Virus record (IMG/VR): IMGVR_UViG_3300006735_000002
Location: 17,571-81,570 of that record
DNA: 64,000 nt
Strand: one strand, 5' to 3'
From: a virus
A program made the position numbers and the translations under genes. The first letter of the stretch is position 1. Every line of letters begins with the position of its first letter. The notes beneath the pieces are model-generated. The model searched no databases and was not told the origin of the DNA. It saw only the letters and a program-made list of their open reading frames with translations. Positions 42,933 to 50,094 of this stretch are shown piece by piece.

Positions 42933-43559
42933 TCATGCCTCACCTTTGCTGACCAAGGTCCAGAAGACCGCGGTGTTCTCTCCGATAGATTCCTTTCCCA
43001 TCACTGCGCGAGCGAGCTTTCGGTGCTCGGGGCCGAAGGGCTCGGGGAAACCGCGGAGGCAGCCCAGGAGGATCTCCCACTCCAAGGACAGTGCGATGTC
43101 CATCCTCGCCCACTCACAGCAGGCGAGGAGCTCGTCCACGGCGAGAAGCCAGTCATCCACTCGCTTCGTGTGCCAGTCTTCGTCCGGGTACTGGTTGACC
43201 AGCTCCTTCAGGTTGTAGTCGATGTCCTCATCATCGAACGGGTCGCGCGGAACATCGGAAGGAGCGTTGCCCTTCCGCATAGCCAGACCGGCGATGGCGG
43301 CTGCTTCCATGTCGTACTCCCGCTCGAGCTTCACGTGCTCGTCATACGCCTGCTGGAAGTCCTCGGGCGTGACTGCCACGCCCACATCAGGGAAGGCCTG
43401 CGCAGCCTCGGCCGCACGGAATCCTGGTCGAATGTGTACCAACTTGCCGCGGTACTCCCGCTTGACCACGACCCGCTGGGCGTAGTCGACGATGCTGCCC
43501 TCCCACTCCTCCATGACCGTGTTCCACGGAGGGAAGAAGGGGATGGTCTTGTCTCCCAT
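42933..43559 (-). CDS. Hypothetical acidic protein, 208 residues
   Basis: ATG at 43559 with GGGAGGTGAGTG upstream (an overlapping GTG at 43562 is possible). Begins GDKTIPFFPPWNTVMEEWEG, then an acidic helical body (PFDDEDIDYNLKELVNQYPD). No family recognised. Transcription probably ends at the hairpins that follow. Confidence 0.7.
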   Translation of the reverse strand: MGDKTIPFFPPWNTVMEEWEGSIVDYAQRVVVKREYRGKLVHIRPGFRAAEAAQAFPDVGVAVTPEDFQQAYDEHVKLEREYDMEAAAIAGLAMRKGNAPSDVPRDPFDDEDIDYNLKELVNQYPDEDWHTKRVDDWLLAVDELLACCEWARMDIALSLEWEILLGCLRGFPEPFGPEHRKLARAVMGKESIGENTAVFWTLVSKGEA

Positions 43560-43780
43560 CACTCACCTCCCAGGGACCACGTGGTCTGGAGAAAGGACAC
43601 CATGCGGTGCGCCGTCTTGGTCTCGTCGAACGTGACCTCCTCGCGCCCCGGCACCCCCGGTATGATGTTGTTGACTGTGATGTCGTTGCCGCTGGTGCGG
43701 ATCACGGTGCCGGTCACGTCGACCCCGTGGGATGCGAGGTAGAAACTCACGCGGCGGTCAAGGTAGAGGTGGGGCATCAT
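43559..43780 (-). CDS. Hypothetical protein, 73 residues
   Basis: GGAGGTGAGGC precedes two adjacent ATG codons. Strand-rich (RVSFYLASHGVDVTGTVI, GNDITVNNIIPG) like a small beta barrel. Overlaps both neighbours by a few bases. Confidence 0.65.
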   Translation of the reverse strand: MMPHLYLDRRVSFYLASHGVDVTGTVIRTSGNDITVNNIIPGVPGREEVTFDETKTAHRMVSFLQTTWSLGGE

Positions 43781-44040
43781 GCCTCACCTCCGTCGGTGAA
43801 GCAGCCATCCCACACGCGGGCGTGGTCTTCCTGGGCGTGGCGGTGAACCTCATCGACTATTTCCTCGAGCTTCACGAGGAAGGTAGTCAGGGAGATTTCG
43901 TCTGTGTCTCTGCTCCCCATGTACATCCGCTCCGCGAGGAGGAAGATGTCTCTCTTCACGGTACTCGCGATGTCCTGCTTCACGATGAGCCCGTACGAAC
44001 CTTTCATCAGTTCCTCGACGCGCTTTCTTTCACTACTCAT
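43777..44040 (-). CDS. Hypothetical helical protein, 87 residues
   Basis: The ATG at 44040 is chosen because CAGGAGCATGAC is correctly spaced; upstream in-frame starts run into a hairpin region. Helical and charged (SSERKRVEELMKGSYGL, TTFLVKLEEIVDEVHRHA). No family recognised. Confidence 0.65.
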   Translation of the reverse strand: MSSERKRVEELMKGSYGLIVKQDIASTVKRDIFLLAERMYMGSRDTDEISLTTFLVKLEEIVDEVHRHAQEDHARVWDGCFTDGGEA

Positions 44041-44080
44041 GTCATGCTCCTGTTGTTGATGGCAGACACACTTGTCATGC

Positions 44081-44149
44081 CTGAGAATGTCAGTGCTACT
44101 GGCATTCTCAGCCACGCACGGCCCACTACCTTAGCAGTAGCGGGCCGTG
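44081..44149 (-). terminator. Two hairpins in the leader of a small operon
   Basis: CTGAGAATG (44081-44089) pairs with CATTCTCAG (44103-44111). A 13-bp stem at 44117-44129/44137-44149 pairs fully on the minus-strand RNA, with one G-U. Neither has a U-run. They fill 44041-44158 between two genes and probably mark an mRNA end or processing site. Confidence 0.5.
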
Positions 44150-44158
44150 GTGTGCCTT

Positions 44159-44314
44159 TCAGGTGGTGAGGGCGAGGACCGTGACGGTCCCCATGCCGGC
44201 GCCGATGAGCGCCAGTACCAGGGTGCCGACCCATCCGGTCGGCTGCTCGTCCCGGCCCACGCGGACCGGGATGCGATGGTCGGTGATCTGCTCGGTGTAG
44301 TCTTCGAGGTTCAT
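44159..44314 (-). CDS. Small single-pass membrane protein, 51 residues
   Basis: The ATG at 44314 overlaps the upstream stop (ATGA) behind AGGAGGTGTGGC, a strong site. The N-terminal half is polar (MNLEDYTEQITDHRIP) and the C-terminal half is one membrane segment (GTLVLALIGAGMGTVTVLAL). N-out or N-in placement is not clear. The class is common among phage takeover and superinfection-exclusion proteins. Confidence 0.65.
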   Translation of the reverse strand: MNLEDYTEQITDHRIPVRVGRDEQPTGWVGTLVLALIGAGMGTVTVLALTT

Positions 44315-44529
44315 GCCACACCTCCTGTGCTCATGATTGCGTCGTGGATCTTGTCGTTGACCAGAACGACGACCATCCTCTCTGTCTCGGCACCGGTCAT
44401 GCCGTGGGTCTTGGCGATGTCGCGCTTCTCTTCTGGGCCGGGGGCGACCTCCGCAGCTTCGATGCGGTCACTGACGGTGGCCATGACGGTGGCCAAGGCC
44501 ATTGCGGTTGCGTGAAAGTTCGATCCCAT
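44311..44529 (-). CDS. Hypothetical helical protein, 72 residues
   Basis: ATG with AGGAGCAACACC upstream. Ala/Met-rich helices (AMALATVMATVSDRIEAAE, VVLVNDKIHDAIMS). Co-translated with the 51-residue membrane protein. No family recognised. Confidence 0.65.
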   Translation of the reverse strand: MGSNFHATAMALATVMATVSDRIEAAEVAPGPEEKRDIAKTHGMTGAETERMVVVLVNDKIHDAIMSTGGVA

Positions 44530-44599
44530 GGTGTTGCTCCTGATGTGCCCCCGGAGGGGCGAGGGTCAGCGGGACAGTGCCCGCTTGAGGGTGGGTGCT

Positions 44600-45043
44600 T
44601 CAGCCGTGCTTGCTGAGGGCGTGGTCGCTCCAGAAGGCAGCAGCCTCGACAGCTTCCGAGGGCTTCATGCCCGAGTCCCACCACTCTCGGGGAGCGACAG
44701 TGGACCCGATGCTCCCGTAGGCGGTGAACACCTTGGGGTCATCGCCGGCGATGCCGATGACCACCATGTGGTCTGCCGGTCGGCACGGGCGGTTGATGAG
44801 GCGGCTCGGTCCGGGGCGGTTGCCCCGCTTCACGTACTCCACCTCTTCCTCGGGGACGGACTCGTCACCACAGGACGGACCGTACAGAGCCGACTGGAGC
44901 GTGCCGGCCAGCTCCTCGAGCGGGACGGCATCGACGAAGAATCCCTCCCGCACGCTCATCAGGATGTCGATGAGCTTGTGGTGTCTCTCGTCCAGCCCGT
45001 GGTCAGCGTGAAAGATTGGCGTGCCCTTGGGGGTAGCGGTCAT
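44600..45043 (-). CDS. Hypothetical protein, 147 residues
   Basis: GGAGAGAACC before the ATG. N-terminal helix, then an alternating alpha-beta region (DHMVVIGIAGDDPKVFTAYG) and a closing helix with Trp (SEAVEAAAFWSDHALSKHG). No motif recognised. A 392-bp untranslated stretch precedes it. Confidence 0.7.
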   Translation of the reverse strand: MTATPKGTPIFHADHGLDERHHKLIDILMSVREGFFVDAVPLEELAGTLQSALYGPSCGDESVPEEEVEYVKRGNRPGPSRLINRPCRPADHMVVIGIAGDDPKVFTAYGSIGSTVAPREWWDSGMKPSEAVEAAAFWSDHALSKHG

Positions 45044-45194
45044 GGTTCTCTCCGATGCAGGCTGAGTGAACGCACGACGAGCAGACCTGCGGACATGCAG
45101 GAGCCTGCTGCGCTCGCCGTGCGGGATGGTTGCTCAAGCGCATGAGGCTGCTCGACCCTGTCGGGGAGCGGCGTCACACCTTGGCGCGATTGCT

Positions 45195-45327
45195 GGGAGC
45201 GGAGGGCATCGAACCCTCTACCGTCAAGGTCTCGTGTCGAGGTGATCAGCCTCTCCACGGCAGCGTCCTCAGGTGATCAGCCCGTGAACATCTGCGCGAC
45301 CAACGGCCCTTACCAACCGGCGCTCCC
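45195..45327 (-). other. tRNA-like folded element in a gene-free stretch
   Basis: On the minus strand GGGAGCG (45327-45321) is followed by a D-arm-like CGG/CCG stem whose loop holds GG. At the other end a T-arm-like 5-bp stem (GAGGG/CCCTC with seven-base loop TTCGATG, 45218-45202) is followed by CGCTCCC (45201-45195), the exact partner of the first seven bases. The middle is about 40 bases longer than in a normal tRNA and has no clear anticodon arm. It contains an 11-base direct repeat GGTGATCAGCC (45241-45251, 45272-45282). Not called as a tRNA. The wider gap 45044-45435 also holds hairpins at 45326-45344 and 45376-45395 and no gene. Confidence 0.4.
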
Positions 45328-45435
45328 TCAGGATGAACCTGAGGCCCAATCAAGGCTCTCCTCTTGCGAGGTTGTAGGCGTGGAATCAGACGCCTCGTTA
45401 CTTGTATACCGCTGCCTTGACTCAGCGGTGAGTGG

Positions 45436-45660
45436 TCACGGGATGAGGTAGGAAACCTCAACCTCGTACAACCCGCTCCACTCTCCGAACGGGTCGATCA
45501 CTGCATCGCAGTGCTCGACCTCCGCCAGGAACACCTGGCCCTCATGGGTCACCGCGACGCGGAGACCCACTTCGATTGCTTTTCCGACGATGAAGATTGC
45601 GTCTTCATCGTCGGAGAAGTTCGCCTTACTCAAGGCGAACTGTCGCAGGGCGGGGGTCAT
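45436..45660 (-). CDS. Hypothetical protein, 74 residues
   Basis: The ATG at 45660 has TGGAGAGAGAC upstream. Short helix (TPALRQFALSKANFS), then strands (EDAIFIVGKAIEVGLRVAV, GQVFLAEVEHCDAVI). Ends in a hydrophobic VSYLIP. No family recognised. Confidence 0.65.
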   Translation of the reverse strand: MTPALRQFALSKANFSDDEDAIFIVGKAIEVGLRVAVTHEGQVFLAEVEHCDAVIDPFGEWSGLYEVEVSYLIP

Positions 45661-45859
45661 GTCTCTCTCCAATGCCGGAAGCAAGGAACCCACACACACC
45701 TCCGGCGGGGTGCATGTGGGCATGCCGTCAGGGTCGTGGCCTCTCGGCCACGGTGCCCCCGCACGAGGGGAAGCAGGGGGGCGATGCTCAACCCTGCCTC
45801 AACCCACGCCAGGGGCGCGATGCGATGCGGGCAACCTCACGGGTGCCCGCGGTGTGCCG
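45661..45859. other. Gene-free gap with GC-rich hairpins
   Basis: About 200 bases. GTGGCC pairs with GGCCAC around a GAGA tetraloop near 45735-45760, and other GC-rich repeats follow. No reading frame with a ribosome binding site is seen. Confidence 0.4.
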
Positions 45860-46015
45860 CTACCAGAAGTAGCGACACACCTTGTCGAGCGCCACGCGGG
45901 CAGCCACAAGGGCCGCCCGGTACGCCAGGTTGATGCCCGGCCGCTCCTCCTCTCGTTCGAGGAGTTCGACCATGTGCCGGCCGATCACTGTCATCTCTAC
46001 GCTTTCCAAGTTCAC
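45860..46015 (-). CDS. Small helical protein, 51 residues
   Basis: GTG start at 46015 with GAGGAGTTCCG upstream; ATG at 45994 is an alternative. Amphipathic helix (HMVELLEREEERPG) then an Ala-rich helix (AYRAALVAARVALDKV) ending CRYFW. Likely a genuine small gene by site and composition. First gene after the intrinsic terminator at 46138-46174. Confidence 0.55.
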   Translation of the reverse strand: MNLESVEMTVIGRHMVELLEREEERPGINLAYRAALVAARVALDKVCRYFW

Positions 46016-46137
46016 CGGAACTCCTCGGCACACCGACATGTCATGCCGGTGTCAGGTATGCCGGTAAGTGTGTGACACTTCCGGCGGGTTGAGCACTCAA
46101 GCGTAGCGACACGTGGTGTGCCTCGGCCGCTTGAATG

Positions 46138-46174
46138 CGAAAGAAAAACAGAGGGTCATACGGGATAACCCTCG
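46138..46174 (-). terminator. Intrinsic terminator
   Basis: On the minus strand GAGGGT (46174-46169) pairs with ACCCTC (46157-46152) around 11 bases and is followed by TGTTTTTCTTT. This is the clearest Rho-independent terminator in the window. It ends transcripts coming from the 46576-48187 genes before the accessory block. Confidence 0.8.
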
Positions 46175-46575
46175 TTGAACCTGTCATATGCAAGTCGGAC
46201 AGGTTATGTCCGAATCACTGCTATGCCAGGTAGGAAGCCACCTCTCGCAGAATCCTCCCACGTTGGGGCGGATTCGAGGGTGGCTGCGCTTAAGAGAAAC
46301 CTAAAGGTAGGGGTAACTCCTACCCGCCCCCCTGATGGGGGGTAGATCCTCGCGCGCTTAGGAATCCTTTTACAAGTCACACATTTGATCATTCAGAAAT
46401 CTATCAGGTAGAACCTGAGTTAATCCGTATGACCTCGTGCGACAGGAATCGTCATCCATCCTCGACCACGACGAGAACCCGCATGGGCGGGGCCTCGTCG
46501 TAGGCGACGACGTGCGGCAGAAGTGCTGATCTGCTGATTGTAGATTCAGCGCCTCTGCCGCTACGATTCGTAGAT
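46175..46575 (-). ncRNA. Gene-free, highly structured region; possible leader or small RNA
   Basis: 400 bases with at least six inverted repeats. AACCTGTC/GACAGGTT (46179-46206) and TCGGAC/GTCCGA (46196-46214) overlap and exclude each other. A long stem lies at 46237-46284 (GCCACC/GGTGGC, inner GAATCC/GGATTC), CCCCCC/GGGGGG at about 46326-46341, an 8-bp stem ACGACGAG/CTCGTCGT at about 46467-46502, and GGCAGA/TCTGCC around 46516-46558. The direct repeat GTAGATTCAG occurs at 46540 and 46570. The one open frame here (46204-46392) has no ribosome binding site and crosses the stems. Confidence 0.4.
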
Positions 46576-46929
46576 TCAGTCGGGGCGTCGCTTGTCACCC
46601 CACGAGATCGCGCGCTGGGCGGCGTTCTTCGTGAAGTGGGTGCGCTTGCCGTTCATGGCTCCGCCCGGACCCTTGGGTCGAACGGCGGAGCCGCTGTACC
46701 GACCGTGGCTGGGCGTAGCGCCGCGCTGGCGACGCTGGCCTCGACGCTGGCCGCCGAAGTCGGACCAGCCATGGCCGGAGCCCCGCGTGGCAGGGTTGCC
46801 GTCCATGGTCCGGGTCCTGGCGACGTGTTCGAGCCACATGGACTCGGACTGTGCAAGGCGAGCCTCGCAGTAGTCGAGCATGCGGTCCAAGTCGGCGACG
46901 CAGTCGAGAGCGTCGTGGTTTTTGGGCAT
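46576..46929 (-). CDS. Hypothetical basic protein, 117 residues
   Basis: The ATG at 46929 has AAGGGACCGCC upstream. An N-terminal helical part (DCVADLDRMLDYCEARLAQ) is followed by a Gly/Arg-rich disordered middle (GGQRRGQRRQRG) and a basic tail (FTKNAAQRAISWGDKRRPD). RNA or DNA binding fits the composition. No family recognised. Confidence 0.6.
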   Translation of the reverse strand: MPKNHDALDCVADLDRMLDYCEARLAQSESMWLEHVARTRTMDGNPATRGSGHGWSDFGGQRRGQRRQRGATPSHGRYSGSAVRPKGPGGAMNGKRTHFTKNAAQRAISWGDKRRPD

Positions 46930-46985
46930 GGCGGTCCCTTGGTTGATAGGCTGACGTGTTTCGACCCTCCATGGGTCATCGTCAG

Positions 46986-47044
46986 GGAGGCGGTACAGCC
47001 TCCGACACGTGGGGCGAGGCGACCCCCCGAGAGGGGCCGCCCCA
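46986..47044 (-). other. Two GC-rich hairpins between 377- and 117-residue genes
   Basis: GGAGGC/GCCTCC at 46986-47003 and TGGGGCG/CGCCCCA at 47010-47044 with an inner CCCC/GGGG. No U-run follows. They occupy most of the 124-base gap 46930-47053. Confidence 0.5.
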
Positions 47045-47053
47045 TGGCTGGAG

Positions 47054-48187
47054 TCAGCGAGCGGCGCGGGCAGTGGCTGCGATCGTGTCGGCGAGGTCAC
47101 CCTCACCGGCGTCACGCAGCGACCACTCGTGGTGCCGCCCGTCCTGGGCGATGCGGGCAGACTCGTCCATGTCACGGACCTTGCGGCCCGTGGCACGAGC
47201 GGCTGCCAGCCGGAACTTCGAGAGCGAGAGTGCGGCCACGCCGGAGTTGATCCGGTCGTCGTCCCATCCGTCCGCTTCGAGGACCGCAGCCGCAGCCGGG
47301 TCCCGAGCGGGGATGAGGACGAGCGGCTTCGCCGTAGCGGCGAGGCCATCGAAGGAGTCGGATGCCTGCGAAGGCAGGCCGACACCGAGGCGGACGAGGC
47401 AGCGTGCGATCTGCTCCGGGGTCACGAACGACTGGACCGCGTAGGTCTTGCCGCTCGGGACCACACCCATCTGAGTCGCGCCGAAAGCCTTGAGGTCCTT
47501 GATGGCCTCGTGCTTCTCCCGGCTGTCGCGGTAGAACACCGCGATGGCACGGGACGCACGGGTCACCGGGACCGCAAAGTCCAGGCGCTTGCCAGTGGGG
47601 CGGAGGACCGGGCAGGCAATGCCTTCGGCGTTGCGAACCGCGAGGTTCGCGACACCACCGGCCTGCTGCTCCAGATCGGCCTGACGACCGCCGGCACCGG
47701 TGGTGGTGCCGAAGATCATCAGGTTGGAGCGCGTAGCCCACGTCTTCACCTTGCCGAGGTCCTCGGTCGTGAAACCGAGCACGCTGGCGCAGAGCAGCCG
47801 GGGCCCGGCACCCTTGATCTTGCCGTCCTTCGTCTTGACGAATCGGACCTTGTCGTCGGTCGTGTCGACCGAGGCGTAGGTCGCCTCCATGGTCTGCACC
47901 ATGGCCTTGCCCATCTCCTCGGTCGCCACTCCGTCCGTCCCGACACCGACCTCCATGTCCTCCAGGTGGAGGGCGTAGCCGCCCACCGGAGCCGGGCTGT
48001 CGTTGACGGTCGGGTAGACGTAGGTCTCCGTCGTCGTCTCGCTCTCCTCCTCGGAATCCAGGCCGGTGGCCTGGAGCATGGTTGCGATGATCGCAGCCTT
48101 GTTCATCTTCATCGACACCTGGATGGACGGGTCCATCGCGGCGAGGTTGCAGAGGTCGGCCTTGGTCATTCCGTTGAGGTTGAGCAT
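47054..48187 (-). CDS. 377-residue protein with an N-terminal SAP/Rho-N-like domain
   Basis: The ATG at 48187 follows TGGAGACTACT. The first 40 residues (MTKADLCNLAAMDPSIQVS, then KMNKAAIIATML) have the spacing of SAP or Rho N-terminal DNA/RNA-binding helices. An acidic Thr/Glu linker follows (LDSEEESETTTETYVYPT), then a large alpha-beta region (RASRAIAVFYRDSREKHEA, TAKPLVLIPARDPAAAAVL) that I do not recognise. It could be a nucleoid or host-chromatin-binding protein. Isolated between a terminator and hairpins, so probably its own transcript. Confidence 0.7.
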   Translation of the reverse strand: MLNLNGMTKADLCNLAAMDPSIQVSMKMNKAAIIATMLQATGLDSEEESETTTETYVYPTVNDSPAPVGGYALHLEDMEVGVGTDGVATEEMGKAMVQTMEATYASVDTTDDKVRFVKTKDGKIKGAGPRLLCASVLGFTTEDLGKVKTWATRSNLMIFGTTTGAGGRQADLEQQAGGVANLAVRNAEGIACPVLRPTGKRLDFAVPVTRASRAIAVFYRDSREKHEAIKDLKAFGATQMGVVPSGKTYAVQSFVTPEQIARCLVRLGVGLPSQASDSFDGLAATAKPLVLIPARDPAAAAVLEADGWDDDRINSGVAALSLSKFRLAAARATGRKVRDMDESARIAQDGRHHEWSLRDAGEGDLADTIAATARAAR

Positions 48188-48603
48188 AGTAGTCTCCATG
48201 GCTTGCCGGATTCCGTACCGACTTCGCCCCATTCGTCGGACCACACGGTCCTCGGGTTAGGGGCACGGCTTGATGCTTCCGACGTTTCCATCGGTCGGCT
48301 CGCCACGAAGAAAGGCCCATGACTACAAGAGCCATGGGCCTTCCATACGTGGGTCCGTGGGACGGGCAAACCGTCCTCGCCATGCGTGCGTCGCCATGAG
48401 CGCACGTCTCCCCTTTTAACACGCTTTGTTCTTTCACGTGGGATCGGAGGGTACAACCGATGATGTATGCGCCGGATCCTCTCGGACTCGCCGACCATGC
48501 TCACGCATGGCACACGTGTTCCTCCCCTATCGCTCCCCATATGATCGGATCGATGCGATAGGCGTGCTGCGCGGTACCCTCACGGGCACCGTACGTGTGA
48601 CGC
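48188..48603. other. Gene-free region with several hairpins
   Basis: 416 bases without a supported gene. Besides the terminator at 48302-48342 it holds GGACGG/CCGTCC at 48360-48376 and CGTGCG/CGCACG at 48385-48406 (followed on the plus strand by CTCCCCTTTT). The promoter of the 377-residue gene should lie here, but no convincing -10/-35 pair is visible. Confidence 0.5.
48302..48342 (-). terminator. Intrinsic terminator-like hairpin
   Basis: AAGGCCCATG (48342-48333 on the minus strand) pairs exactly with CATGGGCCTT (48321-48312) around 11 bases, followed by TCTTCG. The stem runs into TTTCTT, so termination of leftward transcripts from about 48.8 kb is plausible. Confidence 0.6.
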
Positions 48604-48822
48604 TTAGACTGTTTTCTCAGCCTTGACGATACAAACAGGCAACCCGCATAACGGACCCGTCACCAGGATCTCACCACGTTTGACCGTCCAACCGCGCGCC
48701 GTACCCGGACACACGCACCACGGGTAACAGCGCCGAAACGCCATATCCAAGGCACGCCCGATCCCGAGGCGCCGAAACGCACAAGGGGGGCACGATACGC
48801 GGCACTCAGGCCGCACGATCAA
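48604..48822 (-). CDS. Possible Cys-rich small protein, 72 residues
   Basis: TTG start at 48822 without a good ribosome binding site; a GTG lies two codons later. The sequence looks protein-like: CRVSCPPCAF, RCYPWCVCPG, then strands ending LCGLPVCIVKAEKTV, with enough cysteines for one or two zinc sites. It stands alone between gene-free stretches and is followed by the terminator at 48302-48342. Uncertain. Confidence 0.35.
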   Translation of the reverse strand: MIVRPECRVSCPPCAFRRLGIGRALDMAFRRCYPWCVCPGTARGWTVKRGEILVTGPLCGLPVCIVKAEKTV

Positions 48823-49126
48823 GAGATCGAATCGTCGCGTATTCGTGTTTCAAGGTACCGGCGGTGTCACACCCCTTCGCGGGGCCCATTCTCGGTACAC
48901 CATCAATATAACATGGTGGGCACACCACCCCCCTACGACGGACGGCACCCGACCCGACACAACACAACAGGGGGAAGGGGCGCGGGGCACGGCGGCCTGG
49001 AGGTGCGACCCCCCCACCACCAAAAAACTTTTGTAATGGGACCCAAAGTAGGGGGGCCCCTTTTCAATCGGACCCGATTTTCAAAAACAGGTGTGTTACA
49101 CTCGTGTGCGTGTTACAGGAGCGCTT
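48823..49126. other. Divergent intergenic region, about 300 bp
   Basis: No gene. Contains CACCAT/ATGGTG at about 48899-48919, several C-runs and G-runs, the word CAATCGGACCC (49065-49075; inverted copy of a word at 34395-34405), and the promoter at 49094-49102. Gene direction changes here from leftward to rightward, so an origin, packaging site or control region is possible. Confidence 0.45.
49094..49102 (+). promoter_or_regulatory. Extended -10 promoter of the three-gene rightward operon
   Basis: TGTTACACT, identical to the element at 2263-2271, ends 24 bases before the ATG at 49127. A second TGTTACA follows at about 49111, inside the leader. No good -35 box. Confidence 0.5.
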
Positions 49127-49777
49127 ATGCCTAAAACGATTCGCCTCAGTCTCAAGTTGACGGACGCTCAGCTTATGTCCCTCAGCAGTGTCAAGGCCGA
49201 CCTTCGAAACGACTCGAAGGTTCAGGCATTGGGCGGTGACGTGACCGACCATACGGCCCTTAGGTACATCCTTTTCGAGGCCCTGGACGGAGTTCGTTAC
49301 TCACGTGCGGCGGAGGGTCTGGAGTCGCTGGCGCGGCGGGATGCGCTGCTCGGCACACCTGGGCACGGTAAGCTGGAGCCTGAAGAGGTCCCTGCGGCGC
49401 CGCCTGAGGTCGAGGTCGAGGAAGAAGAGGTCGAGGAGGACATCTTGCCGGTCCGGGTGTACGACCGGCCGATTGGTTGGGAGTTCTACGACCATGGCGG
49501 CTGGGAGTTTCCGCAGACGCAAGATGAGATGCATTCATACTACGAGGCGGCGGGTTGGATCCGATGCGCGGCTCAGCTCGAGGACCGGATGCTCGAGCTC
49601 TACTGGCACCCCGACGGTTCGAAGCATGACCTACCTGCCTACGGCGGCAAGGACAGCTACAATCGAGGCATCGACGTGCAGCGTTCGCCCGACGTGGGTC
49701 TGGCCCACATGGTCCCAGAAGACTGGGACGAGCCGAGGGGAGCTACGGGCGACATCGGCATGTGGTCCCCGGGATGA
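49127..49777 (+). CDS. Hypothetical protein with a possible DNA-binding N-terminus, 216 residues
   Basis: The ATG at 49127 follows CAGGAGCGCTT. The start (MPKTIRLSLKLTDAQLMSL) has the strand-then-helix look of a ribbon-helix-helix or similar small DNA-binding fold. A Glu-rich linker (VEVEEEEVEEDILPV) follows, then a Trp/Tyr-rich domain (WEFYDHGGWEFPQ, LELYWHPDGS). First of three plus-strand genes. Might be an autoregulator; not established. Confidence 0.65.
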   Translation: MPKTIRLSLKLTDAQLMSLSSVKADLRNDSKVQALGGDVTDHTALRYILFEALDGVRYSRAAEGLESLARRDALLGTPGHGKLEPEEVPAAPPEVEVEEEEVEEDILPVRVYDRPIGWEFYDHGGWEFPQTQDEMHSYYEAAGWIRCAAQLEDRMLELYWHPDGSKHDLPAYGGKDSYNRGIDVQRSPDVGLAHMVPEDWDEPRGATGDIGMWSPG

Positions 49778-49788
49778 TGGAGGTTGCG

Positions 49789-50094
49789 ATGACAGGGTTT
49801 GCTGACCTTGGTGAGGTGATGGCGGCTCGTGCGGGTGACGACGTTCCCGTGGAGCGTGCTCCCGCGCTGGTCCCGGCGCCTATTGCTCAGTCAACACCTG
49901 GCCACTGGGCCAGTTATCTGTGGCAGACGTCTCGCGGAACGTGGCAGGACGTTGCTGACGCCCTCGACATGTCGTTCAGCACGGTCTATCGGCGGGCGCA
50001 GGACTACTGCTGGGCGCAGGACCTGCCCTGGCCGCTCGAGAAGCGCGTTGAAGCACGCCGTGTGGTCCGAGAGGTCATCCGAGGCGTCACTTGA
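49789..50094 (+). CDS. Helix-turn-helix protein, 101 residues
   Basis: The ATG at 49789 is chosen because GGAGGTTGCG lies just upstream. After an Ala/Pro-rich first third comes a clear helix-turn-helix (TWQDVADALDMSFSTVYRRA), then a basic helix (LEKRVEARRVVREVIRG). Likely a transcriptional regulator or packaging-related DNA binder. Overlaps the next gene by four bases (TTGA). Confidence 0.7.
   Translation: MTGFADLGEVMAARAGDDVPVERAPALVPAPIAQSTPGHWASYLWQTSRGTWQDVADALDMSFSTVYRRAQDYCWAQDLPWPLEKRVEARRVVREVIRGVT

Noticed and set aside
45195-45327. A functional tRNA gene
   Set aside because: Ends and T-arm look right, but there is no anticodon arm with a 7-base loop in the right place and the total length is far above any bacterial tRNA; kept only as a tRNA-like element.
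46204-46392. 62-codon frame starting MIKCVTCKRIPK
   Set aside because: It has a CxxC but no ribosome binding site, and it runs through several strong hairpins; the region looks like structured RNA.
45044-46600. CRISPR array
   Set aside because: Several short repeats are present, but they occur only twice each and are not evenly spaced with unique spacers.
47172-48437. 421-codon minus-strand open frame overlapping the 377-residue gene
   Set aside because: Its translation is Gly/Arg/Pro/His-rich and repetitive, without a ribosome binding site, while the 377-residue frame has both a site and a normal protein composition.
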